A stretch of DNA of 14,575 nt from positions 1-14,575 of the forward strand of contig CAMPIQ010000096.1 in assembly GCA_946886475.1 (NCBI GenBank), in the 5' to 3' direction. Shown in pieces: positions 1 through 7,536 of this stretch. Origin of the DNA: an uncultured Chitinophagales bacterium. GTDB taxonomy: Bacteria; Bacteroidota; Bacteroidia; Chitinophagales; Chitinophagaceae. Every line of letters begins with the position of its first letter. The first letter of the stretch is position 1. Made by a program: the position numbers and the translations under genes. The notes under the pieces were generated by a model that was not told the origin of the DNA, did not search any database, and was given only the letters and a program-made list of their open reading frames with translations.

Positions 1-2
1 CT

Positions 3-626
3 TTAACGCTAATGCTATTTATGGGTGCGGCACAGGCACAGACAAAAGACAGTACCAAACGCGGTCACCACAGGCAGGAAATGGTTTCTAAACTGAACAT
101 TACCGCCGACCAGCAGGCTCGTTTGAAAACCATTCACGAATCACAAAAACAGGAATTTAAGGCTTTAAAGAAGCAGGGGCTCAAGGGTGAAGAACTCCAG
201 GCCAGGAGAAAGGAAATGCATAAAAAATATGCTGAGCAGATGCAGGCTGTCTACACACCGGCACAAAAAGAAGAAATGAAAAAGATGAGAGCTGAGCGGA
301 AGGCCCAGGCCAAAGATGGTAAAAAGAATTTCAGAAAAGACGGAAGGGGCATGAAGCATGGCAGAAAGCATGGTAAAAAAGGTGATTTTTCAAAATCCAT
401 GGATCTGAGTGAAGCCCAAAAGCTAGATATGCAAAAGATCAGACAGGAGTCAAAATCAGCATTTGAGGCACTTAAAAATGATCAATCCATCTCTGAAGAT
501 GAAAAGAAAGCCAAAATGAAAGCACTGAGAAAGGCACAACATGAAAAAATGAAAAGCGTCCTGACAGCCGAACAGATTGAAAAAATGAAAGGCCATAAGA
601 AAGAAAACAGGCCTAAGTCAAAATAA
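3..626 (+). CDS. Secreted Lys-rich Spy/CpxP-like protein (5'-truncated by window)
   Basis: The frame is open to the left edge of the window, so the true start probably lies outside. An in-frame ATG at 12 exists, but the residues read LTLMLFMGAAQAQ, which look like the end of a signal peptide with cleavage after AQA. The mature protein is very rich in Lys, Glu, Gln and Met and is almost entirely predicted helix. It contains two related segments of about 65 residues. The first starts near LNITADQQARLK and ends near YTPAQKEEMKKM. The second starts near LSEAQKLDMQKI and ends near LTAEQIEKMK. They are separated by a basic Gly/Lys/His linker. The L-T-x-x-Q pattern resembles Spy/CpxP periplasmic proteins, which bind unfolded proteins or sense envelope stress. 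Export and helical repeats can be seen; a chaperone or metal-binding role is inference. A hairpin terminator follows. Confidence 0.75.
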   Translation, partial: LTLMLFMGAAQAQTKDSTKRGHHRQEMVSKLNITADQQARLKTIHESQKQEFKALKKQGLKGEELQARRKEMHKKYAEQMQAVYTPAQKEEMKKMRAERKAQAKDGKKNFRKDGRGMKHGRKHGKKGDFSKSMDLSEAQKLDMQKIRQESKSAFEALKNDQSISEDEKKAKMKALRKAQHEKMKSVLTAEQIEKMKGHKKENRPKSK

Positions 627-642
627 CAAATCACGCCCTCTT

Positions 643-678
643 AAAAAAAGCCCTCCCGTTTATGCGTGGGGGTTTTTT
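643..678 (+). terminator. Intrinsic terminator after the Spy-like gene
   Basis: An A-rich arm plus CCCTCCCG (643-658) pairs with CGTGGGGG plus six T (665-678) around the six-base loop TTTATG. There is one C-T mismatch and some G-T pairs. The run of T at the end fits Rho-independent termination of the upstream gene. The A-run on the other side could make it work for both strands. Confidence 0.75.
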
Positions 679-689
679 ACATTTGTAAA

Positions 690-1610
690 ATGAAGAAAAA
701 ATCAGGCTTCGAAAAATTCTTTGTCAAAGAGAAGAAAGGTTCTGTGAAAAAAGAAGAGATCCGGCAGGAAAAAAAGAAGATCACCAAAGAACGTAAGGAG
801 TATTTTGAGAAGAAAAGAACGGAGGCCAGGGGTGCTGCCGCCACAACTCCTGCTGCTCAAAAGCCTGTAATAACAAGGGCTGTGGAGGACAAAATGCCAC
901 TGAACAAATACATAGCCCATAGTGGAATCTGCTCCAGGCGCGATGCGGTTGAACTGATCAAAAACGGAAAGGTTAAAGTAAATGGAGAAGTGATCTCCGA
1001 GCCCGGACATAAGATTGTTCCAACAGATGCGGTGATCGTTAATGGCAAAAAGATACAACCGGTTAAGGACCTGGTTTATATTTTATTGAACAAACCTAAA
1101 GATTACATCACCACTACAGATGATGAAAGAGGAAGAAAAACAGTCCTTGACCTTATACACAGAGCTACGCCAATAAAAGTATATCCTGTGGGCAGGCTTG
1201 ACAGGAACACTTCAGGAGTTCTTTTACTGACCAATGATGGAGAGCTTACCCAAAAACTTACGCATCCCAGCAATGAGATCAAAAAGGTTTATGCCGTAAC
1301 GCTGGACAAACCACTTTCCAAAGCACATTTTGATGAGATCCTGAAAGGAGTTCCATTAGAAGACGGCCCAGCTAATGTTGACACGCTTGCTTTTACGGAT
1401 ACAGCCGATAAAACCCAGATCGGAATTGAGATACATAGCGGACGTAACAGAATAGTGAGAAGAATATTTGAACACTATGGTTACGATGTTAAAAACCTTG
1501 ACCGCGTGGTATTTGCCGGCCTTACAAAGAAAAATGTTGACAGAGGCAAGTGGAGGTTTTTATCGGAGAAGGAAGTCAGGGACCTTAAATATTTTAAAAA
1601 AGGTAAGTAG
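690..1610 (+). CDS. rluB: RsuA/RluB-family rRNA pseudouridine synthase
   Basis: This enzyme isomerises a specific uridine in ribosomal RNA to pseudouridine. Of its 306 residues, about 1-68 form a Lys/Glu-rich, low-complexity tail. An S4 RNA-binding domain follows at about 70-115 (LNKYIAHSGICSRRDAVELI), and then the catalytic domain. The family motif GRLDRNTSGVLLLTNDGEL puts the catalytic Asp at residue 171, and SGRNRIVRRIFEHYGY near 250-264 is the second conserved block. An open frame extends to a GTG at 666, but that codon lies inside the terminator hairpin, so the ATG at 690 is preferred. An alternative ATG at 894 begins directly at the S4 domain. The basic tail is common in Bacteroidota members. 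The S4-plus-RsuA fold is clear; the exact target (U2605-type RluB or another site) is not determined by sequence alone. Confidence 0.9.
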   Translation: MKKKSGFEKFFVKEKKGSVKKEEIRQEKKKITKERKEYFEKKRTEARGAAATTPAAQKPVITRAVEDKMPLNKYIAHSGICSRRDAVELIKNGKVKVNGEVISEPGHKIVPTDAVIVNGKKIQPVKDLVYILLNKPKDYITTTDDERGRKTVLDLIHRATPIKVYPVGRLDRNTSGVLLLTNDGELTQKLTHPSNEIKKVYAVTLDKPLSKAHFDEILKGVPLEDGPANVDTLAFTDTADKTQIGIEIHSGRNRIVRRIFEHYGYDVKNLDRVVFAGLTKKNVDRGKWRFLSEKEVRDLKYFKKGK

Positions 1611-1719
1611 TACTATACAACATAGCCATTGACTTTTTCCCGGCAAAAGAAAGTCATGTAAGGTTTCTTTAAAGCATTCTGCTCATATACCCGTCAAGCA
1701 AAAAATTACAGCCCTGGCC

Positions 1720-2445
1720 ATGATTAAAATCTCAGACCATATCATAGAAGAAGATAACGATCTCGTAGCCATTAATAAACCCGCAGGGTTATTGAGCATA
1801 CCTGACAGGGAAGGAAAAGATGTTTCTTTAAAATCATTATTAAAAGAAAAGTATGGCGAGATATTCACCGTGCACCGGCTTGACAGGGAAACAAGCGGCA
1901 TCATAGTCTTTGCAAAAAATGAAACCGCTCATAAGAGCTTATCACAGCAATTTGAAAACAGGGAAACCAAAAAAATTTATTATGGTCTGGTAATGGGAAG
2001 TCCGTCTGAAGCAGCCGGGATCGTCAATGAACCCATTTCCGAACATCCTGCCAAAAAAGGATATATGACGGTTTATAAAAAAGGAAAAGAAAGTATAACC
2101 GAATATGCGCTGCTGGAAAATTACAGGATCTATTCATGGATGCAGTTCAGGATCCTTACCGGCAGAACACACCAGATCAGGGTGCATATGAAGCACCTTG
2201 GGCACCCGATAGTATGCGATGATATGTATGGAGATGGCAAACCTGTATTCATATCGGCGATCAAAAAAAAGAATTACAAATTATCCAGGCAGGAAGATGA
2301 AGAAAGGCCCATTCTGGCAAGGCTGGCATTGCATGCAGCACGCCTTGAATTCAGCCTGAACAAAAAATCTTACAACCTGGAAGCAGAAACACCAAAAGAT
2401 ATCAGGGCTTTATTGAACCAGCTCAGAAAACACCAGGGAATCTAA
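1720..2445 (+). CDS. RluA-family pseudouridine synthase
   Basis: This is a 241-residue stand-alone RluA-type catalytic domain that makes pseudouridine in rRNA and/or tRNA. The motif VHRLDRETSGIIVFAKN places the catalytic Asp at residue 55. The conserved blocks GRTHQIRVHMKHLGHPIVCDDMYG and LALHAARLEF follow. There is no N-terminal S4 domain, so it resembles the short RluA/TruC group (E. coli RluA is of similar size) rather than RluC/RluD. The ATG at 1720 directly precedes the usual first strand of the fold. It lies 109 bp after the RsuA-type gene on the same strand. The TAA stop overlaps the cysN stop on the other strand (shared bases CTA within 2442-2445), so no bidirectional terminator fits between them. 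The substrate site is not decided. Confidence 0.9.
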   Translation: MIKISDHIIEEDNDLVAINKPAGLLSIPDREGKDVSLKSLLKEKYGEIFTVHRLDRETSGIIVFAKNETAHKSLSQQFENRETKKIYYGLVMGSPSEAAGIVNEPISEHPAKKGYMTVYKKGKESITEYALLENYRIYSWMQFRILTGRTHQIRVHMKHLGHPIVCDDMYGDGKPVFISAIKKKNYKLSRQEDEERPILARLALHAARLEFSLNKKSYNLEAETPKDIRALLNQLRKHQGI

Positions 2446-3692
2446 ATACTACGAATAAATCCAACAGCAACGGTGTTGTTACTGAATTCATCTATCAGAA
2501 TGAATGTTCCATTACGGGGATTGTTTTTATAAATATCTACAAAAACAGGTTTAGCTGTTTTAATGGTAACGTTTCCTATATCATTCAATCCAAATTGCTG
2601 AATATTATTTGATTCATTCATTGTTTCCATATCCAGTTTATTCAGTATGGAAATAATTTTTGATTTCACCTGATTGGTACCATGCTGCAGAATAAAATTA
2701 TTTCCCGGAACCATCAGCTTTTCTTCCATCCATGCAATGGTTGCCACAAACGAATTTGCCTGTGTAAAATCTCCGTCTGCTTTTACAATCATATTACCAC
2801 GGCTCACATCTATGTCTTCATTGAGTTCAATACAAATACTGTCGCCCGCCCCGGCAGATAACACTTCCTTCCGGGAATGGAGTATTTTTTTTACGGTTGA
2901 TCTTTTTAAAGATGGAAGCACCACCACTTCATCGCCCACATTTATTTTACCTGATGAAAGTTTCCCGGCATATCCCCTGAAATCATGGAATGCGGCAGAA
3001 TGGGGTCTGATTACATATTGTATGGGAAGCCTTGCAGGCAATTCATCATCCTTCTTATGCGGATTGGTCTGTTCAAGATGTTCAAGCAGCGTTTTTCCTT
3101 TATACCACACCATATTTTTAGAACGGTCAACAATATGATCTCCATCTTTCGCCACTATCGGGATAAATTCTATCACACCTTCATAACCCATTTTTACGGC
3201 AAGTGATTTTACTTCTTCACTGATAGCATCAAAAACCTTTACATCAAATTCAATAAGGTCCATCTTATTGATGCAAACGAAAATGGTTCCGATCTTTAAT
3301 ATTGAAGAAATGAACAGGTGCCGCCTGGTTTGCTCTATCACTCCGTTCCTTGCATCTATCAATACAATAGATACTTCGCAGTTAGATGCTCCGGTGATCA
3401 TGTTACGGGTATATTCAACATGTCCCGGCGTGTCGGCAATGATATATTTCCTTGAAGCGGTTGAAAAATAAATATGCGCAACGTCAATGGTAATACCCTG
3501 TTCTCTTTCAGCAATCAGGCCATCAGTTAACAGGGAAAGATCCACAAAATCCAATCCCTTTCTCTTGCTGGTACCTTCAATGGCATCCAGTTTATCTTTT
3601 GTTATTGACCGTGTATCGTAAAGCAGGCGGCCTATCAGGGTACTCTTACCATCATCAACACTGCCCGCCGTTGCTATTCTTAAAATATCCAT
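2442..3692 (-). CDS. cysN: Sulfate adenylyltransferase subunit 1 (CysN GTPase)
   Basis: CysN is the GTPase subunit of ATP sulfurylase. With CysD it couples GTP hydrolysis to formation of adenosine 5'-phosphosulfate (APS) from sulfate and ATP in the cytoplasm. The 416-residue protein shows the EF-Tu-like G motifs in order: GSVDDGKST (10-18), GITID (66-70), DTPGH (87-91) and NKMD (142-145), followed by the beta-barrel domains. E. coli CysN is 475 residues, so this is on the short side. There is no C-terminal APS kinase (CysC) domain of the kind seen in CysNC fusions. It is the last gene of the tight run cysH-cysD-permease-cysN, with 10 bp to the permease stop. Its TAG stop overlaps the convergent RluA-type gene. 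Confidence 0.96.
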   Translation of the reverse strand: MDILRIATAGSVDDGKSTLIGRLLYDTRSITKDKLDAIEGTSKRKGLDFVDLSLLTDGLIAEREQGITIDVAHIYFSTASRKYIIADTPGHVEYTRNMITGASNCEVSIVLIDARNGVIEQTRRHLFISSILKIGTIFVCINKMDLIEFDVKVFDAISEEVKSLAVKMGYEGVIEFIPIVAKDGDHIVDRSKNMVWYKGKTLLEHLEQTNPHKKDDELPARLPIQYVIRPHSAAFHDFRGYAGKLSSGKINVGDEVVVLPSLKRSTVKKILHSRKEVLSAGAGDSICIELNEDIDVSRGNMIVKADGDFTQANSFVATIAWMEEKLMVPGNNFILQHGTNQVKSKIISILNKLDMETMNESNNIQQFGLNDIGNVTIKTAKPVFVDIYKNNPRNGTFILIDEFSNNTVAVGFIRSI

Positions 3693-3702
3693 AACTGATT
3701 TT

Positions 3703-4647
3703 TTATAAACTTTTAATGATCATTCTGCCACACCAGATCATCACCATAATGCCAACTGCTATCATCATGGTTTTCTTTGGAAGGCGGCCTGCAAGTTTAG
3801 CAGCAATCGGTGCAGCAATCACCCCTCCTATCAATAATCCCAATACTATATTCCAGTGACTGATGCCAACAGTGATAAAGAATGTGAAGGCACTTGATAG
3901 TGTAACAAAGAACTCGGTAAGGCTAACGGAACCCACGGTATATTTTGGTGACCTTCCTTTTGCTATCAGGCTGCTGGTAACTATCGGCCCCCATCCGCCC
4001 CCGCCAAATGAATCAAGAAATCCTCCTGCGCCTGCCAGCCATCCGATGCGTTTTACTTTTTTGGGATTATGATTGTTCCTAAAGGCCCGTATCAGGATCT
4101 TCAGTCCCAAAAAACCTGCATACACCGCTACCAGCGGCATCAGCATTTTTCCATAATGATCGCCGATATAAACCAGGAACAGGGCACCAAGCAGGGCACC
4201 GATACATCCGGGGATCACGAGGTGACGAAATAATTTTTTGTTGACATTCCCAAACCTGTAATGGCTATAACCCGAAGCAGCAGTTGTAAATATTTCAGAA
4301 GTATGTACGGCCGCACTCATGGCAACCGGATTAACACCAAACGACATCAGGCAGGTTGCAGAAGTAACACCGTAGCCCATGCTTAAAACTCCGTCAACCA
4401 TTTGTGCGAGGAAACCGGCAAGTATAAAAAACAAAAACCGGGAGTCGAAATGAGACCTGAAGTTGATCCAGGTATCATGGAAAGATGAAAATGGCAGGTA
4501 AGAATAAAACAGGTATCCTATGAGTATAATGGTAAAAAAAAACACACTTGTTTTTACAAGGGTCCAGGTTTTACGTAATGGTATCTTATCCTGTTGTGTT
4601 TTTACAGGTGCGGCAATATTTTTTACTGGGTTTTTTGTGATCTGCAT
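3703..4647 (-). CDS. TSUP (TauE/SafE) family permease, probable sulfate/sulfite transporter
   Basis: This is a 314-residue integral membrane protein. After a polar N-terminus of about 30 residues there is a first membrane helix (SVFFFTIILIGYLFYSYLPF), then a series of hydrophobic segments typical of TSUP permeases. The family-type motifs are AGFLAQMVDGVLSMGYGV near the start of the transporter domain and GFLDSFGGGGWGPIVTSSL in the middle. TSUP members move sulfur compounds such as sulfite, sulfoacetate, sulfate or thiosulfate. Here the gene sits between cysD and cysN, with 6 bp to the cysD stop and 10 bp to the cysN start, so it is almost certainly co-transcribed with them. Sulfate uptake, or export of toxic sulfite made by CysH, are the two likely roles; the sequence does not decide between them. 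No CysPTWA or SulP transporter is visible in this window. Confidence 0.9.
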   Translation of the reverse strand: MQITKNPVKNIAAPVKTQQDKIPLRKTWTLVKTSVFFFTIILIGYLFYSYLPFSSFHDTWINFRSHFDSRFLFFILAGFLAQMVDGVLSMGYGVTSATCLMSFGVNPVAMSAAVHTSEIFTTAASGYSHYRFGNVNKKLFRHLVIPGCIGALLGALFLVYIGDHYGKMLMPLVAVYAGFLGLKILIRAFRNNHNPKKVKRIGWLAGAGGFLDSFGGGGWGPIVTSSLIAKGRSPKYTVGSVSLTEFFVTLSSAFTFFITVGISHWNIVLGLLIGGVIAAPIAAKLAGRLPKKTMMIAVGIMVMIWCGRMIIKSL

Positions 4648-4653
4648 AAGAAA

Positions 4654-5556
4654 CTAGAAGTAACCTTCCTTTTTTCTTTTTTCCATGGCGGCTTCGGATC
4701 TTTTATCATCTATCCGGGCGCCCCGTTCTGAAATAGTTGCTTCCCTGATCTCCGAAATAATGGTATCAATATGACCGGCACCGGAAAGCACGGCTGCAGT
4801 ACATGTCATATCGCCAACCGTTCTGAATCTTACCGTTGCTTCAAATGGAATTTCTTCTTCTGTGGTATTTAAGAAATCCGAATGCGGCCAGTAAAGACCA
4901 TCTCTTTCTATGATCTGCCTTTTATGCGAATAATATATGGAGGGAATTTCAAGTTCTTCTTCACGTATATAATTCCACACATCAAGTTCTGTCCAGTTAG
5001 AAATAGGAAACACACGCACATTTTCACCCATATTGATCCTTCCGTTGAGCATATCAAACAACTCGGGTCTTTGTTTCTTTGCATCCCACTGTCCAAAATC
5101 ATCACGCACAGAAAAGACCCTTTCTTTGGCTCTTGCCTTTTCTTCATCTCTTCTTGCGCCACCAATGCATGCATCAAATTTTAATTCGCTGATGGCATCA
5201 AGAAGTGTAACCGTTTGCAACACGTTCCTGCTTGCATATTTACCTGTTTCTTCTTTAACCTTTCCACTATCAATTGAATCCTGTACATAACGAACGATAA
5301 GCTGGATCCCTGTTTGTTCCGCCAGCCGGTCTCTGAATTCAATGGTTTCAGGAAAGTTGTGGCCGGTATCGATATGCAGCATGGGGAAGGGCACCTTTGC
5401 AGGAAAAAAAGCTTTTTGTGCCAGGTGTACAAGTGTAATGGAATCCTTTCCTCCTGAGAAAAGCAATGCGGGCCTTTCAAATTGTGCTGCCACTTCTCTC
5501 ATGATATAAATAGCTTCATCTTCGAGTGCGCCCGGAAATTTGCTTTGCTTATTCAT
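4654..5556 (-). CDS. cysD: Sulfate adenylyltransferase subunit 2 (CysD)
   Basis: CysD is the catalytic subunit of the two-part ATP sulfurylase. It adenylates sulfate to APS in partnership with the GTPase CysN. The 300-residue length matches E. coli CysD (302). The N-type PP-loop LLFSGGKDS lies at about 31-39. The conserved GGARRDEEKARAKERVFS block follows in the middle, and the typical C-terminus ends KRSEAAMEKRKKEGYF. Only 7 bp separate it from the cysH stop, and 6 bp from the permease start downstream, so the genes form one operon and are probably translationally linked. No unusual residues or truncation are seen. Confidence 0.97.
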   Translation of the reverse strand: MNKQSKFPGALEDEAIYIMREVAAQFERPALLFSGGKDSITLVHLAQKAFFPAKVPFPMLHIDTGHNFPETIEFRDRLAEQTGIQLIVRYVQDSIDSGKVKEETGKYASRNVLQTVTLLDAISELKFDACIGGARRDEEKARAKERVFSVRDDFGQWDAKKQRPELFDMLNGRINMGENVRVFPISNWTELDVWNYIREEELEIPSIYYSHKRQIIERDGLYWPHSDFLNTTEEEIPFEATVRFRTVGDMTCTAAVLSGAGHIDTIISEIREATISERGARIDDKRSEAAMEKRKKEGYF

Positions 5557-5563
5557 AGTTATT

Positions 5564-6262
5564 TTATTTTACAAGGTGAAGTCCACATTCTTTATGCGAT
5601 GACTCCCACCACCATCTTCCTGCTCTTGGATCTTCTCCTTCAGTAATAGCCCTGGTACAGGGTGCACAGCCAATACTTATAAATCCTTTATCGTGTAATT
5701 CATTATAGGGTACAGAAAACACCTTTATATAATTCATAACATCTTCAATACTCCAGTTCAATAAAGGGTTTACTTTATAGATCTCCTTATCATCCAGCCA
5801 TTCAACTATTGGAATATTTTTCCTGTGATCTGTTTGAGATGCCCTTAAGCCCGTGATCCAGACAGAAGCTCCTTTCAACGCCCGGTTCAAAGGTTCAACC
5901 TTGCGAATATTACAACAGGTTTGACGGTTGGCAACAGATTCATAAAACAGGTTAGGACCATGTTCATTCACCATGTTTTGTACCGCATCGGCCTGCGGAA
6001 AATACATGTCAATATTGATCATGTACCTTGCTCTGGTTTTTTCAATGGTCTCATAAGTTTCATTGAACAATCTTCCTGTATCAATGGTAAAAATCCTTAC
6101 CGGTATATTATTTCTTGAAATGATATCTGTGAGCACCTGGTCTTCCTGTCCCAGAGAGGACGAAAAAGTAACACCACCCGGAAATATCTGCGCGGTTTGT
6201 TTCAATGCTTCATCAACACTGAAATTGTGGTACAGGTTTGTAAGTTGTTCAAGGCGGTCCAT
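5564..6262 (-). CDS. cysH: Assimilatory APS reductase (CysH, [4Fe-4S] type)
   Basis: This 232-residue enzyme of the PAPS/APS reductase family reduces activated sulfate to sulfite using thioredoxin or glutaredoxin. The modified PP-loop is SSSLGQED at 34-41. Two cysteine pairs are visible, C116-C117 and C199-x2-C202, separated by 81 residues. This is the CC-X~80-CxxC signature that binds a [4Fe-4S] cluster and marks enzymes that use APS directly. The catalytic cysteine is C226 in KECGLH near the C-terminus. E. coli CysH, a PAPS reductase, lacks the paired cysteines. APS specificity fits the absence of any APS kinase gene here. It is the first gene of the cys run, 69 bp after the peroxiredoxin gene, with a terminator-like hairpin in that gap. 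Confidence 0.95.
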   Translation of the reverse strand: MDRLEQLTNLYHNFSVDEALKQTAQIFPGGVTFSSSLGQEDQVLTDIISRNNIPVRIFTIDTGRLFNETYETIEKTRARYMINIDMYFPQADAVQNMVNEHGPNLFYESVANRQTCCNIRKVEPLNRALKGASVWITGLRASQTDHRKNIPIVEWLDDKEIYKVNPLLNWSIEDVMNYIKVFSVPYNELHDKGFISIGCAPCTRAITEGEDPRAGRWWWESSHKECGLHLVK

Positions 6263-6270
6263 ATCTGCTT

Positions 6271-6315
6271 TTTAAAAATAAAAACGGTTGAAAAGAACCC
6301 TGGCTCATTTCAACC
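6271..6315 (-). terminator. Intrinsic terminator or attenuator between prx and cysH
   Basis: Read on the minus strand, GGTTGAAA (6315-6308) and TTTCAACC (6293-6286) form a perfect 8-bp stem around a 14-base loop. G, five T, A and five more T follow. This is the layout of a Rho-independent terminator. It lies after the peroxiredoxin stop and before cysH. It could end the prx transcript or let only part of the transcription through into cysH-cysD-permease-cysN. Confidence 0.65.
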
Positions 6316-6331
6316 TTTAGTACGCTGGCAA

Positions 6332-6970
6332 CTACTCTTCATCCGGAATAGGTGTATACCGCAAATAGGGTTTTACCACTTTTACGCCTTTAGGAAATTT
6401 CCTGACCGCATCTTCTGTTGAAACGGATGGTACAACAATGGCATCTTCGCCTTGTTTCCAGTCGGCCGGTGTTGCCAGACTATGTTTTGATGTGAGCTGC
6501 AGTGAATCGATCACTCGTAGTATTTCGAAAAAATTTCTGCCTGTAGAAGCAGGATAGGTAATGGAAAGCTTGATGGTTTTATCCGGACCAATCACAAATA
6601 AAGACCTGACGGTTGCCGTGGCTGAAGCATTGGGATGGATCATATCATAAAGACCGGCCACTTCCCTGTTTTCGTCAGCAATCAAAGGAAAGTCCACCGT
6701 ACAGTTCTGGGTTTCATTGATGTCGTTCACCCAGCCTATGTGCTTATCAAGGGGATCAACACTTACCGCAAGCACTTTTACATTGCGTTTGGCAAATTCT
6801 TCTTTTAATAAAGCTGTTCTTCCCAATTCGGTAGTACATACGGGTGTATAATCGGCAGGGTGGGAAAATAAAACGCCCCAGCTATTGCCAAGGTACTGGT
6901 GAAAATCAATTTCACCTTCGGTAGTCTGAACCCGGAAATTGGGTGCTGTATCTCCTAATCTTAGTGACAT
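6332..6970 (-). CDS. 1-Cys peroxiredoxin (Prx6 family)
   Basis: This 212-residue enzyme reduces hydrogen peroxide and organic or lipid peroxides with an active-site cysteine. The motif FSHPADYTPVCTTELG places the peroxidatic cysteine at residue 45. The long C-terminal part, with DMIHPNASATATVRSLFVIGP and TYPASTGRNFFEILRVIDSLQLT, is typical of the Prx6 subgroup rather than AhpC. A frame-extended ATG at 6979 adds three residues (MFL). The ATG at 6970 gives the standard MSLRLGDTAPNF beginning and is preferred. The gene lies 128 bp downstream of the Rrf2 regulator gene and upstream of cysH. A palindrome that could be an operator lies about 54 bp before its start. A thiol peroxidase beside sulfur assimilation and OsmC genes suggests a shared thiol/redox response. 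Confidence 0.94.
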   Translation of the reverse strand: MSLRLGDTAPNFRVQTTEGEIDFHQYLGNSWGVLFSHPADYTPVCTTELGRTALLKEEFAKRNVKVLAVSVDPLDKHIGWVNDINETQNCTVDFPLIADENREVAGLYDMIHPNASATATVRSLFVIGPDKTIKLSITYPASTGRNFFEILRVIDSLQLTSKHSLATPADWKQGEDAIVVPSVSTEDAVRKFPKGVKVVKPYLRYTPIPDEE

Positions 6971-7023
6971 AAGAAACATTTTCAGGATGAATAATGCGGT
7001 GAAATTAAAGCAAAACTCATTAT

Positions 7024-7040
7024 CCTACCATTTTAGTAGG
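7024..7040. promoter_or_regulatory. Candidate operator palindrome upstream of prx-cys genes
   Basis: CCTACCATTTTAGTAGG is an imperfect 17-bp palindrome, with CCTAC and GTAGG arms and a 7-base AT-rich centre. It lies in the gap between the Rrf2 gene and prx, centred about 60 bp before the prx start. Its size and shape suit a dimeric helix-turn-helix regulator such as the Rrf2 protein encoded just upstream. Binding is inferred, not shown. Confidence 0.5.
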
Positions 7041-7098
7041 GTGATTTATGTCATGCCGTGAATTGTTAACAAATCAACAAGGGATGGTTAATTGATCT

Positions 7099-7536
7099 TC
7101 AAATTCCCGGTAGTAGCCTATCCTCCCGGCCTGAAGAAAGATCCTGTAGTGTTTTATGTTCGAGGATATTTAAGGTGGCATCTCTTACAGCTTCCATAAT
7201 CTGGTGGAGACCGCAGTTCTTTTCATCGCAATTATTGCATTTGCGATAGAAATAAAGGCTTACACAGGGGAGCATGGCAATGGGTCCGTCCACGATCCTA
7301 ACCACCGACGCCACCGATGTTTCTGAAGGATGGTTACGGATATAATAACCACCGCCTTTCCCTTTTTTACTTTCCAGTATACCGGCCTTTTTTAATTCCA
7401 GTAAAATATTCTCCAGAAATTTTATGGGGATCCTTTTTTGCGTGGCAATATCCGAGATCAGCACCGGTCCCTTCTGATACCTGTCAACCAGGTGGGTCAA
7501 TGCCCTGAACGCATATTGAGCCTTGCTTGACAACAT
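7099..7536 (-). CDS. Rrf2-family transcriptional regulator
   Basis: This is a 145-residue winged-helix DNA-binding regulator of the family that includes IscR, NsrR and CymR. The N-terminus MLSSKAQYAFRALTHLVDRYQKG and the wing region ESKKGKGGGYYI are characteristic. In the sensor part, cysteines 91, 100, 103 and 108 form a cluster of the kind that holds an Fe-S cluster or senses thiols in some family members. The spacing is not the same as in IscR. The open frame runs further upstream to 7611, but that part overlaps osmC. The ATG at 7536 shares one base with the osmC stop (TGATG on the minus strand), which implies translational coupling. Given prx and cysH-D-N downstream, it probably controls sulfur assimilation and/or peroxide defence, like CymR or IscR elsewhere; that role is inference. 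Confidence 0.92.
   Translation of the reverse strand: MLSSKAQYAFRALTHLVDRYQKGPVLISDIATQKRIPIKFLENILLELKKAGILESKKGKGGGYYIRNHPSETSVASVVRIVDGPIAMLPCVSLYFYRKCNNCDEKNCGLHQIMEAVRDATLNILEHKTLQDLSSGREDRLLPGI

Noticed and set aside
678..685. TACATTTG promoter box before the RsuA-type gene
   Set aside because: It matches TAnnTTTG, but there is no upstream TTTG box at the right distance and the start point would fall on the start codon; it also overlaps a terminator T-run.
702..1058. Long minus-strand frame inside the RsuA-type gene
   Set aside because: It is a shadow of the S4/pseudouridine synthase gene with no family features.
1630..1656. TGACTTT / AAAGTCA inverted repeat after the RsuA-type gene
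   Set aside because: The 7-bp AT-rich stem has a 13-base loop and no following T-run; too weak to call a terminator.
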